Shown here piece by piece: positions 9,254 through 20,763 of a stretch of 64,000 nucleotides of DNA. The DNA lies in NCBI GenBank assembly GCA_950097015.1, contig CATNEN010000019.1, positions 153,929 to 217,928 of the forward strand. The letters run 5' to 3'. Under the pieces are notes generated by a model that ran no database searches, was not told the origin of the DNA, and was given only the letters and a program-made list of their open reading frames with translations. How positions within the stretch are numbered: position 1 is the first letter of the stretch; each line of letters starts with the position of its first letter. Made by a program: the position numbers and the translations under genes. This DNA comes from Macrostomum hystrix (Eukaryota; Platyhelminthes; Macrostomidae).

Positions 9254-9398
9254 TCAATTAGCACAGTTAAAGTTATTGGCTAAAAGTACGCATTTACGCT
9301 CGTACATGTTTAATCGAATGAGTTCCAAGACAGAGTCCACAAAGATGTTATAGTCATCTGTCTCTTTCGGCAGCAATTCAACATGCACATCGTCCAGC

Positions 9399-12300
9399 TC
9401 AGTCCACTGAAAATGGCAAAGGACGCATTATTTTCCCATAAAAGAAGTAATTAAGAAGTAAAGAAGAAATAAAATAAGTGGCACATGCAGTACTAATGAG
9501 TACTCACTGACGCGAAGATCGATTTCATAGGACAGCTCGCGCTTGCAGTTATTGACAGCCTCACAGTTGTAGATTCCAGCCATGTCCTTGGTCAGTCTCG
9601 TGAAGTCAAGCGTGCCAAGCACAGTGTAGCTGCCGACAGAATTGCGTTTGGTGACCCGGTTGCTTTCTTCCACGCCGACTTGGGGTAGGGCGGCCCAGTT
9701 GCGGCGCCAATTAATTGTGGGTCGGTCCATTCCCTCCGCAATGCAGGTCATGGTGACTGACTCGCCGACTCGTTTTTCCACCACTGCCCGAGCAGTTGGC
9801 ATAAGAAGACGTAGACCTGTAAAAATGCAATTAGGATTCACGGATGAGGGTCAATCAGCAAAAAAGGTAAAAAAGGAAACAACTGAGACACAAAGAACAC
9901 AGAAAATTATAAATTCACACGATCACTAACGCGGCCATTAAGAACTCTCACTCACACTGGCTCGGGTCGCAGACAAGCTCCTCGGTGCCACCGTCGCAGT
10001 CACTCTCTTTATCGCACTCGTAGTTGCGCTGGATGCACTTGTCTGAGCTTCGGGGGCAGCAAGTCTCTTCTGGCCGGCACCGGGTGCAAGAGTTCTCTTT
10101 GACTGAGCGGTGTGAAAATTCGCAGTGTGGCATTCAACAGTCAGCAAAAGCGTATCATCAAGTTTAAGCAAAGATACGGGCGTAGGAAAGTTTTTATCGA
10201 TTGGGAAATGGGCCGGAATTTTTCCCCTCCCCGCAACGAGCATTTCCCGCAGCAGTTTCCCTCGGCAAGCTTTCCCATCGAGATTTCCCGTCCCGGACAG
10301 TACAGTCTTTGCCCAACTTCTGGTATCTTGGCGTCGGCTAGAAATTTTCCTTGATCGATTAATTTCTAGACAGTTACGAGATGGTTCAGACTTTCGTGAG
10401 CAATGCTGCATTTAGGGAGTATGAATAGAAAACGACGAGGGTATTTGGTAGTAATGTTAGGTTTTTTAAATTACTTCGTAGTAGTACGAGTTGCCCAGAA
10501 AAGGCACAAAAACCTCTCGAATTTGTTACGTTAATGTTATTAATGTTACATTACTTAATGTTATGCATTGTTAAGTCTGTGACGTATCGGGGCTTGGCCC
10601 AAAGTAACGAATGCGAGGCTGAGTAGCGGTAGCACTTTTCTTTGACACAGTAGAACGATGGCGGTACAACACCGGCGATGATAGCTTCTAGTTTATTATT
10701 GATATGACTGAACTGATAGGGGTTCCGTTCGTTATCAGTCGGACCGCAATGGCAGTATTGGGAGTGCACTAGACGGCTATGCAACAAAATAGGTAACTAA
10801 ATTTAGCAATATGATGAAGTGGCGAGGATATCGATGTAGTGAAGGCTGCCCGAGCTAGGCGAGAATCCAAATGGCGATGATACCGAACAATAAACCGAGG
10901 CGAGAGAAAGGGTGACGATACTACCGTGGCGATGAAGCGGACTGTGGCGGTGGCGTGATCGAGCAGTGGCTATACTTCTGGCTGATGAGATACGAGACGA
11001 GAATTGGCGGAATGGAGAAGGCAGAGTGGCTCGCTACGACTCCAGAAACCTGGACAAACCCCGGGGGCAGCCAAACCAGCCTAGACTGATAACGAGCGGG
11101 CTGGGGTGGGTGCACGCGAGAAGCTTAATTTTGGCCACGCATAAAATATGCACAGCCCTCTCATTGGCTGGCACGGAAAAACACATTGGCATTACAGCCA
11201 GGCTCAAAATTATTGATTAAATTGTACGCAGGGTCCGGTCGCGTTAAGCAAATTTAGATGAATTCGTACTCTAACGTTTACTTAATACGCTCGTAGTACC
11301 GCGTAATTGAAAGAGAAAATAATGGGTTAAATTAAACAAACGTGTTATTGTTAAAGCGGCCTCCCTCGGGGTCACCAACACCTGACAACGTCACAAGTCG
11401 CTAGTTCTTTAGACTATTGAGATATTCACTGTCCGAAGGTCGGAATTTTCCCTTAAGTGCTAGTGTATTTCACACACCCCTATACACGAATTTGCACTGC
11501 GCCTCAGTGCGGCCTTGCCAGGCCTTCAAACTTTATCAGCTCGTCACCCGAATGTGCCTGCATCATCTCTGTCTTCGGTGGTCACCGACCTTTATCAAGA
11601 TGGACTACTAGACCTTAAAGGGCTAAAAACTGTGGAAATAGGCCAATATGGACACCCTGACGCGAATTTCTCCAATTCACTGCTGAAGTCTAAATATTAG
11701 GCGCAGGCGAACCATACCACACCATCACCTAGCCTGTCAACCATTGAGTCACCATCCAACGCTGTTAGCATTCAGGCTCTGCCAAAAAATTTCAGGGGGG
11801 AATTCTCCCCTTTGTATATAAAACGGGCGGAAAAATGGCTTTGTAGTTCTACTATTAAGAGGAAACTAAACGAAATACTAATACATTTGAAATGAGACAA
11901 AGCTTACTTACAACAGAACTTAAAGTGCAGAGACAGGTTCTCGTCATAGCCGTTTCCGCAGTCGTCTTGGCCATCACACAGCCAATGCTTGAGGACGCAG
12001 CGCTTGCTGGGGTTTTGACCATTGTGCATCTCGCACTTCACTTCGTTTGGCTCACACTCTGCGTCGGTTCGATAATAGATATTCACATGAACTTGTGTGC
12101 AAAGCAATCATATGTAGGCAAGGTACAGCTTGATCCCCCCTATAGATCATACCTGTATCACACCTTAGTCCTGCACTCAGCTCAGTCATGCACTTAGCTA
12201 GGTCACGGTACTTATTTCTCAGTTCAGCCTGTATTCAGCTCATTCCCGTACTTAGTCCTGTCACTCAGTCTGGGTTGTTAAGTTTCCCACGCTTCTAATT

Positions 12301-15300
12301 TCAGCCCAATCGAGTCCACAAGTGCAGTCAGTGTACTCACTGTCGCAGTACTCAGGCCTCTCATCAGCACCGTCGAAACAGTCAGCATTTTTGTCACACT
12401 TCAGGCTGGAATTCTTGCAAGTCTGATCACAGACGAATTGTGCACTCGTGCAGAACTGTAGGTTGCTGACGTTTGAACTATTGAAGTTGAGTTAGGATTT
12501 GGATCGAGAAAAATGCATAATTGAATGTATACACTACAATAAATGAATGAATGAAAGGCATTCATTTTTTACTGTAGCAAAAGGAGCACCATTACAAAAA
12601 AAATAAACATAAGTCAACGCAATATCGGACCTGAAATTGCTTCTGATTGGGCTAGTAGATCGGTAGAAACCCGCGAAGTTATAATTACAGCTATAGTTTC
12701 CACTGTCGCTAGGCCCAGCGTTTCGAAGAATGAAACGGAAAACCGTCGGGCTGACCATCTCCTGGCGCAGCTGAAGTCGTACATTATCCTTGAATAAGGA
12801 CACTCCGACTGGCTGGACAGCCCAGTTAAAGGGCACTCCGTTGAACTGGCACTCCAGGGTCACGTCGCGGCCTCCAAGGAACACCAGGCGAGGAGGATTT
12901 CTCTCACCCTCCACAATCAGGTCTAATGACACTAATATATAGAGAATTTGGAGATAAAAGGAACAGTGTTTACTCTTTCACGCGGATAAAAATGCACTAA
13001 GAGACTGGCAAAAGGTAATTTAAATCGATAAAAGACCCAGTCCTACCCATTCTAATGCTGGAATCAGTCTGTTAAGCTGAAGCAGTGAGGAAGTAAGTGT
13101 CTCGCACTATTTGACACCAAAATGTTTCTCCTGGACATGTATTTTAACCTCAGACCTGCTGGCAATGAGTCCAAAGCTAATAGCACTAGGCTGACATGCG
13201 GTGTGTGATATGGAAAGTGAGATATTACATGTACTTCATGTAGATGGTAGAGACGTACTAGTATATGCTGATTTATATATAAGCATATACTCGCGCCTTC
13301 TCCACCGCGCTGGGCAACTCCCAAACTGCCCAGTTGCAGATGCCCAAATGCCGACATCTGCGCCGCCATTCACTCCGCAGCGGAAAGCACGCTGCCACTC
13401 GTGCGACTCCCACAGCGCTCGCAACCAGTGTGGATGAGCGACCCAGCAATCAGAGAGGCCAAAGAGCGATTGCAACGACTTAGGAGGAGCAGGCGCGCAA
13501 CAGACGAGGCAGAAAATGCTCTTGCCACTGTCTACAAAGAGCAGCAGCTGGCTGCGGTGGGCGAGGCCATCCGTGCTGTCACATCCGCCGCCCCGGACAG
13601 GAAGAGCGGCACCGTCTGGACTGCCACTAACACCCTCACGCGGGCAGGAAACAGCGCTCGGCACTTAACCTGGCTGGGGACACACCAGAGGAGCGCAAGA
13701 ACAGCCTGCGGGACTTCTTCTCCAGCATAGTGAACGCGCCGCCTCCTGCACTCCCCGATGCACTCGCACTACCACCAGGCACATCGCTGCCGCCTCCACA
13801 CAAATTCTGCACCGGACATGTGACTGCAACCGACGTCTCTCAGCTCGCCAAGAACACACCAGGCGGCAAGGCTACGGGCCCCGACGAAATCCCAATCGAG
13901 GCGCTCAGAATGCCCAAGGTTGCCCAAGAGATAGCTCGGGTGATCAATGGTGTCCTCGACACAGGCATCGCACCTCCTGAGTGGACCCGAGCCCACATCG
14001 TCGGCATCGCATCCCCAAGAAGCCGGGCACAAACAAGATCGAAGAACACCGAGGCATCTCCTTAATGTCCTGCGCCGCCAAGCTGTATAACAAGTTGCTA
14101 CTGATGCGCTTGCAGCCTGTGCTGGACCCGTACCTGCGGCATGAGCAGAATAGGTTCCGGCCACGACGCGGCACTGTCACACAAATTCTGGCGCTCCGGA
14201 GAATCATCGAGGAATCGCGCATTCGCCAATCGGACCTTTTCTGTCTGTTTGTTGACTTCCTGAAGGCTTTCGATTTAGTGGCTCGAGGCGCGATACCACT
14301 GGTTCGCCGAGCCTACAATGTACCAGAAAAGCTGATCGCAGCAGTGATGGCGCTCTATCAAGACACGCTCGCCGTTGTGGTCACACCTGATGGCCTGTCT
14401 GACCCATTCACAACATCATCCGGAGTCCTGCAGGGAGACACCCTCGCTCCTTTCCTGTTCATCCTCATCCTGGACTGGGTGCTGCGGACAGGTCTACCGG
14501 ACAACTCAGACGGCTACATCCTATGCAGGCGAACAAGCAGCCGGCACCCAGAGAAGCGACTGGCAGTCCTAGGCTACGCCGACGACCTGGCCCTGTTAGC
14601 CTCCACCGCTGAAGGTGCCCAACGCCTGCTTGACGGCCTCGCTGCTGCCGCTGCAAGGGTTGGCCTCAAAATCAACGCCAAGAAGACGGAGGTCCTCACT
14701 GTGCCTGCCGACCTGCCAGCTGACATCCGTCTTCCCAGCATAGACAGCTCGACGGCAACATCCCTACCCCGGTGTGAGCAGTTCCGGTATCTTGGCGGTC
14801 TTGTGCCCAGTGTCCAAGAGGATTTGCAACGTCGCAGATGGCTCGCCTGGGAGGCTTTCCGCTCAGTTCGAGTCGTGCTTCAAAGCGACGCCCTGCCAGA
14901 TCTGCTGAGGACCCGACTGTTCCAGGCGGTTGTGGAAACCGTGCTTTTCTACAATGCCGAAACCTGGACCATGACGGAGGTGCTGCAACGTCAGCTGGAC
15001 GCAGCTCACTCCAGCCTGCTGCGCGCTGCCTTCAGCATCCACCGCCACACCGATCATGTCACAAACCAGGCCCTCTATCAACGGGCAAAGCTGAGCCCTC
15101 CAAGCGTGATCCTGCGACAACGGCGCCTGAAGCTGACGGGTCACGCTCTCCGCGCTGAGTCCTACTGCCCGGAGCCGCTGCAGGAGGTTTTGCTGCACAC
15201 GCAGCAGGGCCCATACCGGCGAGGTCAGGCGCGAACCCGGAGGTTCATCGACTGTCTGTTAGAAGACGCCAGGGCGCCCGATCAGGCAAATGGCGCTGCC

Positions 15301-18300
15301 TTCATCAGAGACTGCGGCAAGACGTGTTTTTTGACAATGCCCCCCTTTTCAGGCCACTTGTGGTCGGTGGACATTGTACTTATTGTATTGTATTGTATTG
15401 ATTTATATGCAGATTTTCAAGCTAGATGAATACGTTACCATATAAAATATTTTTTTATGTCAAGTCGAACCGACATTTACGAGCGATTGTTGGCGATTGT
15501 AGAGGTTTAAAGACATCCCAGAAATATTGTTTTTTGTATTCCTTCTATAAGCATTATTTTTCTTGTTAGCGTGATTGTACGAACGTACTTACCGTCAGGC
15601 GTTCCAACAGTGAGAATGTTGGATCGCAATTCCTGTCCCTCAAATGTGGCAACGCATAAGTACTGGACGAACATTCTGATCTTGTCAGTCCAGGTGTGAT
15701 AAAAGCGGTAGGCGTTTGTGGATATAGAGCCCACTGAATTCACTTGCCACCGAAGGGAGCCATTTTCGCTCAACACGTAGACCTTTATATCACTGTTAAA
15801 GGGCCGATCTCTCTCACATGATAGAATGTTGAACGAAGCACCAGTATTTACTACTGTCAAGGCTGAAATGGAACGATAAGGCACATAAGAGCAGTGATTC
15901 TTGACGATAGGTGCGACATGTGGAAACTGAAAACAAAAGAGATAAGTTCTGGTGCATAGAATCGCATGTTTAAAAAGTGACAAAATAAGAAGAAAAAGCG
16001 CAAAATGGATGGATGGGAGCAAGAGAAGCAATACAGTGAACATCAGCATTAAGTTTACTTGACTGGTCACGCAGTCTCTAGAAAAAGGAAGTGTAAATTT
16101 TGCTTAGTGTAAGTAACACGTGAACACCTTCAGCATTGACTCACTTAGTTTAGGTAGGACTGTCTTGATATTGGTGTAGTCGCTGCTCCCATAGAAGTTG
16201 CACACAAGCCTGGCGTTCTCCATGTCGTTCCGCTTGCTAAAGCGCAGAGCAAGGTTGCCAACGGAATCAAAGATTGTGGTGAACCCATCATCGGTGTAGC
16301 CGCCAAAGATTTTCAGTGGAGGTCGGCCGTCTCTATGAAGGATGAAGAAGGCCTGCTCTTTCATCGTCTTCTCCGGCAGCTGGCACACGATGTAGTTGCT
16401 TTGAGACATTGGATACAAGCCTTTGCTGTAGTCCTTAATGATAACCTCTGTTAATTTTGGTAAGGCTCCTTATTTCCGAGTGCAAATTATTTGTGTAAAA
16501 GCATACTGTAAAGCTATTGCACCAGTTTTATACTAAGGTAGTTGACAAAGAAATCGAACATTTAGACTGATTATTTCAAATGAGTCAGAGCACTGATTTA
16601 CCTCCATAGTTGACGCTGATCTTTACTGTGTGGTTGATATTGTCCTTGTCGCACTTGTAGTAGCCGGAATATTTAGGCATCATGCGCGGAATATTAAGCG
16701 TAGACAAAGTTGCCAGGTACTTGATCTCCAGTTCCGGTGGCGCGTCAACTACCGGGCTGTATGAGTCTGAACCGTCGGCCTTAAACATCCAGTTGGGCTG
16801 TTTGATGACTGTTGTGGATCCGTTACCGTGGCACTCTAGTGTGATTGGCGCTAGGTAGCGAACATTATACGGTAGGGGCGTATTCTCGTAGTTCGATGCC
16901 CGCACGGGACCTTTAAAAGCATTGAAAAGGATGGATCAAAGATGGTGTCCGTGATCAAAACAGTTAGGACACATTTTAGAAAGTCCGTGATTAAGTTTTA
17001 ATTAAGAAATCGTCTGATAAAATATTTACTCACGAATTTGCAGATTCTCTGAGTACATGGCCCAACTGTACTGTATATTCTCCGGGTTGCGCCGACTGTA
17101 ACACCGGTAGATAGTGAATCCCTTACCGTGCTCGCGGGACAGGGCAGTGTAGGTCATGCGCACTATGCGGCCCTCAGATGAGTATTCAAAGAGACCAGAG
17201 TTGTCGCGGTAGCTGCTCAATGAGATGGGAGTGCAGGGAGTGCAGTGTGTGTGATTTGCCATTTTAGCATATTCAGAGAAGTGATACAATCTGGGAGACT
17301 TAAAGTGCCAAAGCAGCAGAGAAGATTGATTCGATAGAAAGGATTTTCAGATCAGATAAGAGAGGAAAAAAGTTTTTAACTAAAATACTATACAATGAAT
17401 GTGTAGACAGAGCCAGAGATTAAAAAACGTATAGAAGAACAACATAGCTCGTACTCGTATATTAAAGGAAAGCTTTTCGGCATCGAAATTCGGACTTCTG
17501 TGCAAGACTCACGATTCCCAGACGAGATCATTGCTTTCAGGAACTCGGCAATAGGATTCGAACACGTCCTCGCCATGGGCAGTTCCGACGCGCTTGATGT
17601 CACTGTTGGGAATCTGATCCTGGCTTGGCTCTAGGAATGGGCAATGTACAGAATGACACGGCGGCTGAAAATTCCGTACATTATAAAGCATTCAGAACAA
17701 ACAATATAATCAGCTTTACGCTTGGCTGAGTCATTGACAGCCGAAATGAGTAATCACAGTGCTTAAAACTTGAGGAGCTCCTGCGAAAATCTCGGTGGAC
17801 CATAGAATTAAACTATATCGATCCACATAGCGCTGATGCCATGAAAGCTACACCTGAGCGTCAACTGAGCTCGGAGCGTACAGACACTCGTACTTTCTAC
17901 TCGTTAACCTTGACCATTCCATGCGAATTTCAGTCCCCAAAAGCGTTTGAACGTGTGCCCACCAGCAATATGGGCAGGCAGGCAGGCAAAATATTAAATG
18001 GACATTTCAGTAAGGCGTCAGCCCATGAATTCGTCTTGCTGTTGACCTGGTTGCAGCGATTCACTTCCTCCAAACTAAACATTCCCCCCCACCATGGGAT
18101 TTAACTTACCCTAAATAAATCCCTAAACAAGCAACTAATCTCCTATGGATCTCCAAAAACATTCCGCCCAAAAATCGGGTAACTAAAAGTTAGTATTCTT
18201 GCGCGACTGGGAAGCGAGTTTTTCTACAGAAACTTCGTGAGTTACCATGCAGCATATGAGCACTACAAAATGTTTGTAACAGACCAAACAGCAGTTCAGC

Positions 18301-18687
18301 AGTCTGTGGGCTCTATTGAAATACTTGCAACTCACTTTCCGTCAAAACGATAGAATATGCGTTTACATTGCCACTCTCCAGATAAAGGCAATGATAGGCG
18401 CCTAGCCGCTGTCGGCGCATTCTTTGAAGATCGTTGAAGTCGCCCCTGGTGTAACTGAGATCCACAGTGAATGATGGGCTACTACTAACGAAGTTTTTGC
18501 CCTCACGGTCAGAAACGCCAATGAATCCGTTGCGGTTGGAACAGTTAAATGACTTGGAGCTGTCAGTGCTGATGTTGACTTGCACTAGGGTGTCTCCAAT
18601 ATAGCGCGTTATAGTTGGAAGCGTCTGAGCTGTCGCAGTCGTAATCAGGGCTACGAGCAGCAAAAACAGCGGCGCCAGTTTTAGCAT
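9399..18687 (-). CDS. Secreted Ig/LDLa repeat protein, 12 exons, about 885 aa
   Basis: Predicted exons on minus: 18687-18336, 17630-17513, 17290-17034, 16910-16602, 16447-16145, 15862-15593, 12931-12631, 12477-12341, 12058-11912, 10102-9956, 9816-9508, 9406-9399. All junctions are GT-AG, most donors are GTGAGT or GTAAGT, phases match at every join, and the total is 2,658 nt (886 codons). Exon 1 starts with a signal peptide (MLKLAPLFLLLVALITTATA) and one Ig-like domain. Exons 2-7 add five Ig domains (for example NYSCNYNF in exon 7). Exons 8-10 each encode a six-cysteine LDL-receptor class A domain (CDGQDDC, CDKNADC, CDKESDC). Exon 11 is a last Ig domain (GIYNCEA), and a stop follows two codons into exon 12. 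Ig plus three LDLa plus Ig resembles the N-terminal half of perlecan/UNC-52, but laminin modules are absent, so it may be a short extracellular-matrix or decoy protein. The exon 7 donor is non-consensus (GTCCGA). The exon 12 end is the least certain: an alternative open frame to 9254 is out of phase. Confidence 0.8.
13401..15410 (+). mobile_element. 5'-truncated non-LTR retrotransposon in an intron
   Basis: A reverse transcriptase frame on plus lies antisense inside the intron between exons 6 and 7 of the Ig/LDLa gene. Motifs in order: RGISLMS, FVDFLKAFD (motif A), GVLQGDTLAP (motif B), GYADDLALLA (catalytic YADD), a thumb-like region, and a C-terminal TGHALRAESYCPEPLQ segment. The frame is broken twice, near 13,668 and near 14,010, with reading resuming in the next frame, so it is inactive. 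Upstream codons from 13,436 look like the linker before the RT domain; no endonuclease domain is present, so the 5' end is truncated. The 3' end carries a (TATTG)n tail at about 15,377-15,405, typical of non-LTR elements ending in a short microsatellite. The clade cannot be decided by eye. Confidence 0.85.
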
Positions 18688-20763
18688 GTTTTCAGCTGGA
18701 TTCTACAATGCTTCATGATATCATAATCAACTGATGTAGCATTAGCTTCGCACTTTCAACTGATAATTCGAGAAACCATCGAATATAAGACCGCAATCAC
18801 TAATTGATTGCGGTGTAAAAATTTGCGTATAATTAATATACGGCTCGTACAGTCTATAGAAAAAATCGTATAAAAGGGGTAAAGGCGATTACGTTTATAT
18901 TTAAATCAAGGTATCATTCAGACCGACGACAACGCTAAAACAATGACTTAAATTACCCACCGAAGCTTGGGCTCGTTCTCAATGGCGGTATGCTCTCGTA
19001 GTGCTCTATATACTTACTTTAAAAAATTTCGCACACAGGCTTGAATAAACGTCTTTTTAAGTACCGTAAAAATATTAGCTATATTTCTTTTCTGTTGTCT
19101 AACAGTTACAGCTAATTACGAATAAGCGAAAATGGACCGAAGCCGAGTGATCGTGTAACTCACCAGCAAATAATTTGCTTGATTCTCCCGTGCAAGAGAA
19201 TTAAGACTAAAACTGACTGGGCACACGTTTTTGGTTTTATATACATTTGGGCTCAAAAGAGTTAGTTATCTTTCCACTTCCGAGGCAAGTCTAGGTCAGG
19301 TGCAGCCAGAGTGTCGCACGCCTCAAGCAAAGATTAGGTCAAAGGAGCCGCTCTAAGTTAGCGTTTGCTGGTACAGGCAACCGAACTAACTGATTGTTTC
19401 AGCAAAACAGAATGCACAGTGCAATACAATGGCCATTCCAAGATAACGAATTAATATATCCAAGTGACAAGACAGCATAAAGTAATCCAGCTATGAATGA
19501 TCTTGCAAACACAACCAGTCCCGCAACTCATTTATTTCAGACACCAGAGATTATGGCTCCCAAGGTTCGTTATCGCAGCAGGTGCGTCTTGCATGATCGT
19601 TCAGCCTTTGCTGGGTAAAAAATAAACACAAGACAGTTCTATATTCGGCTGGATATCATTGTGGTTATTCAAGGTTATCCAAGCTCAAAGCATAAGAGCG
19701 TAATGACATATTGCATGATATCAGCTATCAGTAGCTTTTCATTTCGTGATGTTTCACTCTCTAATCAAATCTAAATTAACTTCCCTGTTTTTTTTACAAG
19801 CCTCCAATGTCGCTGTAAAGAAAAACAGCATATTCTCAAATCATCAGTGAAAATAAACAAACAAATCCATGGTTATGAAGTTCACTTCGATTTTTGTAAA
19901 CTCAAAGTACCCAGAAGTTACACAAATACGAGAAGCAGTAAAAGTGTAAGAGCTAAAACTCATAGATGAGCTCAATAAAAGTGTTAACGCAAGATCTAGT
20001 TTTATTTTTTTCGAACCTATACGAACATTATAAAACTTATTGCAACGACTAAATACGAGAGGTTGCAAAAACCAACACAAAAAATATTAGAACTACGAAT
20101 ACTTTGTAGGGGAAAAGTGATAATGACATACAGTTGGACAATCTTAAAAGCCGGAAAATATTTTGATCGACCAAATTATCCCAGATGTTTAGCTCATTTC
20201 AGATACAAATTTACGATTTAATCTACGTAAGTCGGCCTGAGGGTCTCCCTAAGTAAGGAGCCTACTGGGACATCGTAAAATTGAATTACTTGAAACAGCG
20301 AAGCATGACAAAATTATTAAGAGGAAACTAAACGAAAGAAAAACATGAATACATTTCAAATGAGACAAAAGCAAAGGCTAATTGAAACTTAAATATAGCA
20401 GACAGGCATTTACCAACTATATCAGAAGTCTATATCTGGGTAATCAAAAGTGTTAAAATAGTATAGATCTAAGAAACAGAGATTATATGCAGCATATCTA
20501 CAGCACGACTTAGGTACAATGTAACATTAATTCCTCTCAGAGGTATAAAATAAAAAGCTATTTTAAAGCTATTTGAGTAATAACAGCCTCCGGAACAGTA
20601 AAAGTTGCGCTTACTAAAACAAAAGCATACATATTTACAGATGAAAAAGGTATTCGTACTCACAGTATTGAAAATGTTTAAAAGAAAAAACTTATAAGGC
20701 ATAACAAGCAATACTATACGCTTAATGCATCCTGTCTTCAGATAGGGCCTCATGCAGAAACTG
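18688..20763. other. Intergenic, nothing recognised
   Basis: This stretch lies between the 5' end of the Ig/LDLa gene and the 3' end of the Kelch gene, both minus. It is AT-rich with no coding pattern. The right part should include the Kelch 3' UTR. A roughly 50-bp sequence at about 20,313-20,370 (aagaggaaactaaacgaaa, then a catttcaaatgagacaaa block) is a copy of 11,852-11,905. Confidence 0.5.

Noticed and set aside
9144-9353. 69-codon plus-strand gene starting MATTAF
   Set aside because: Antisense to the 3' end of the Ig/LDLa gene; no homology recognised.
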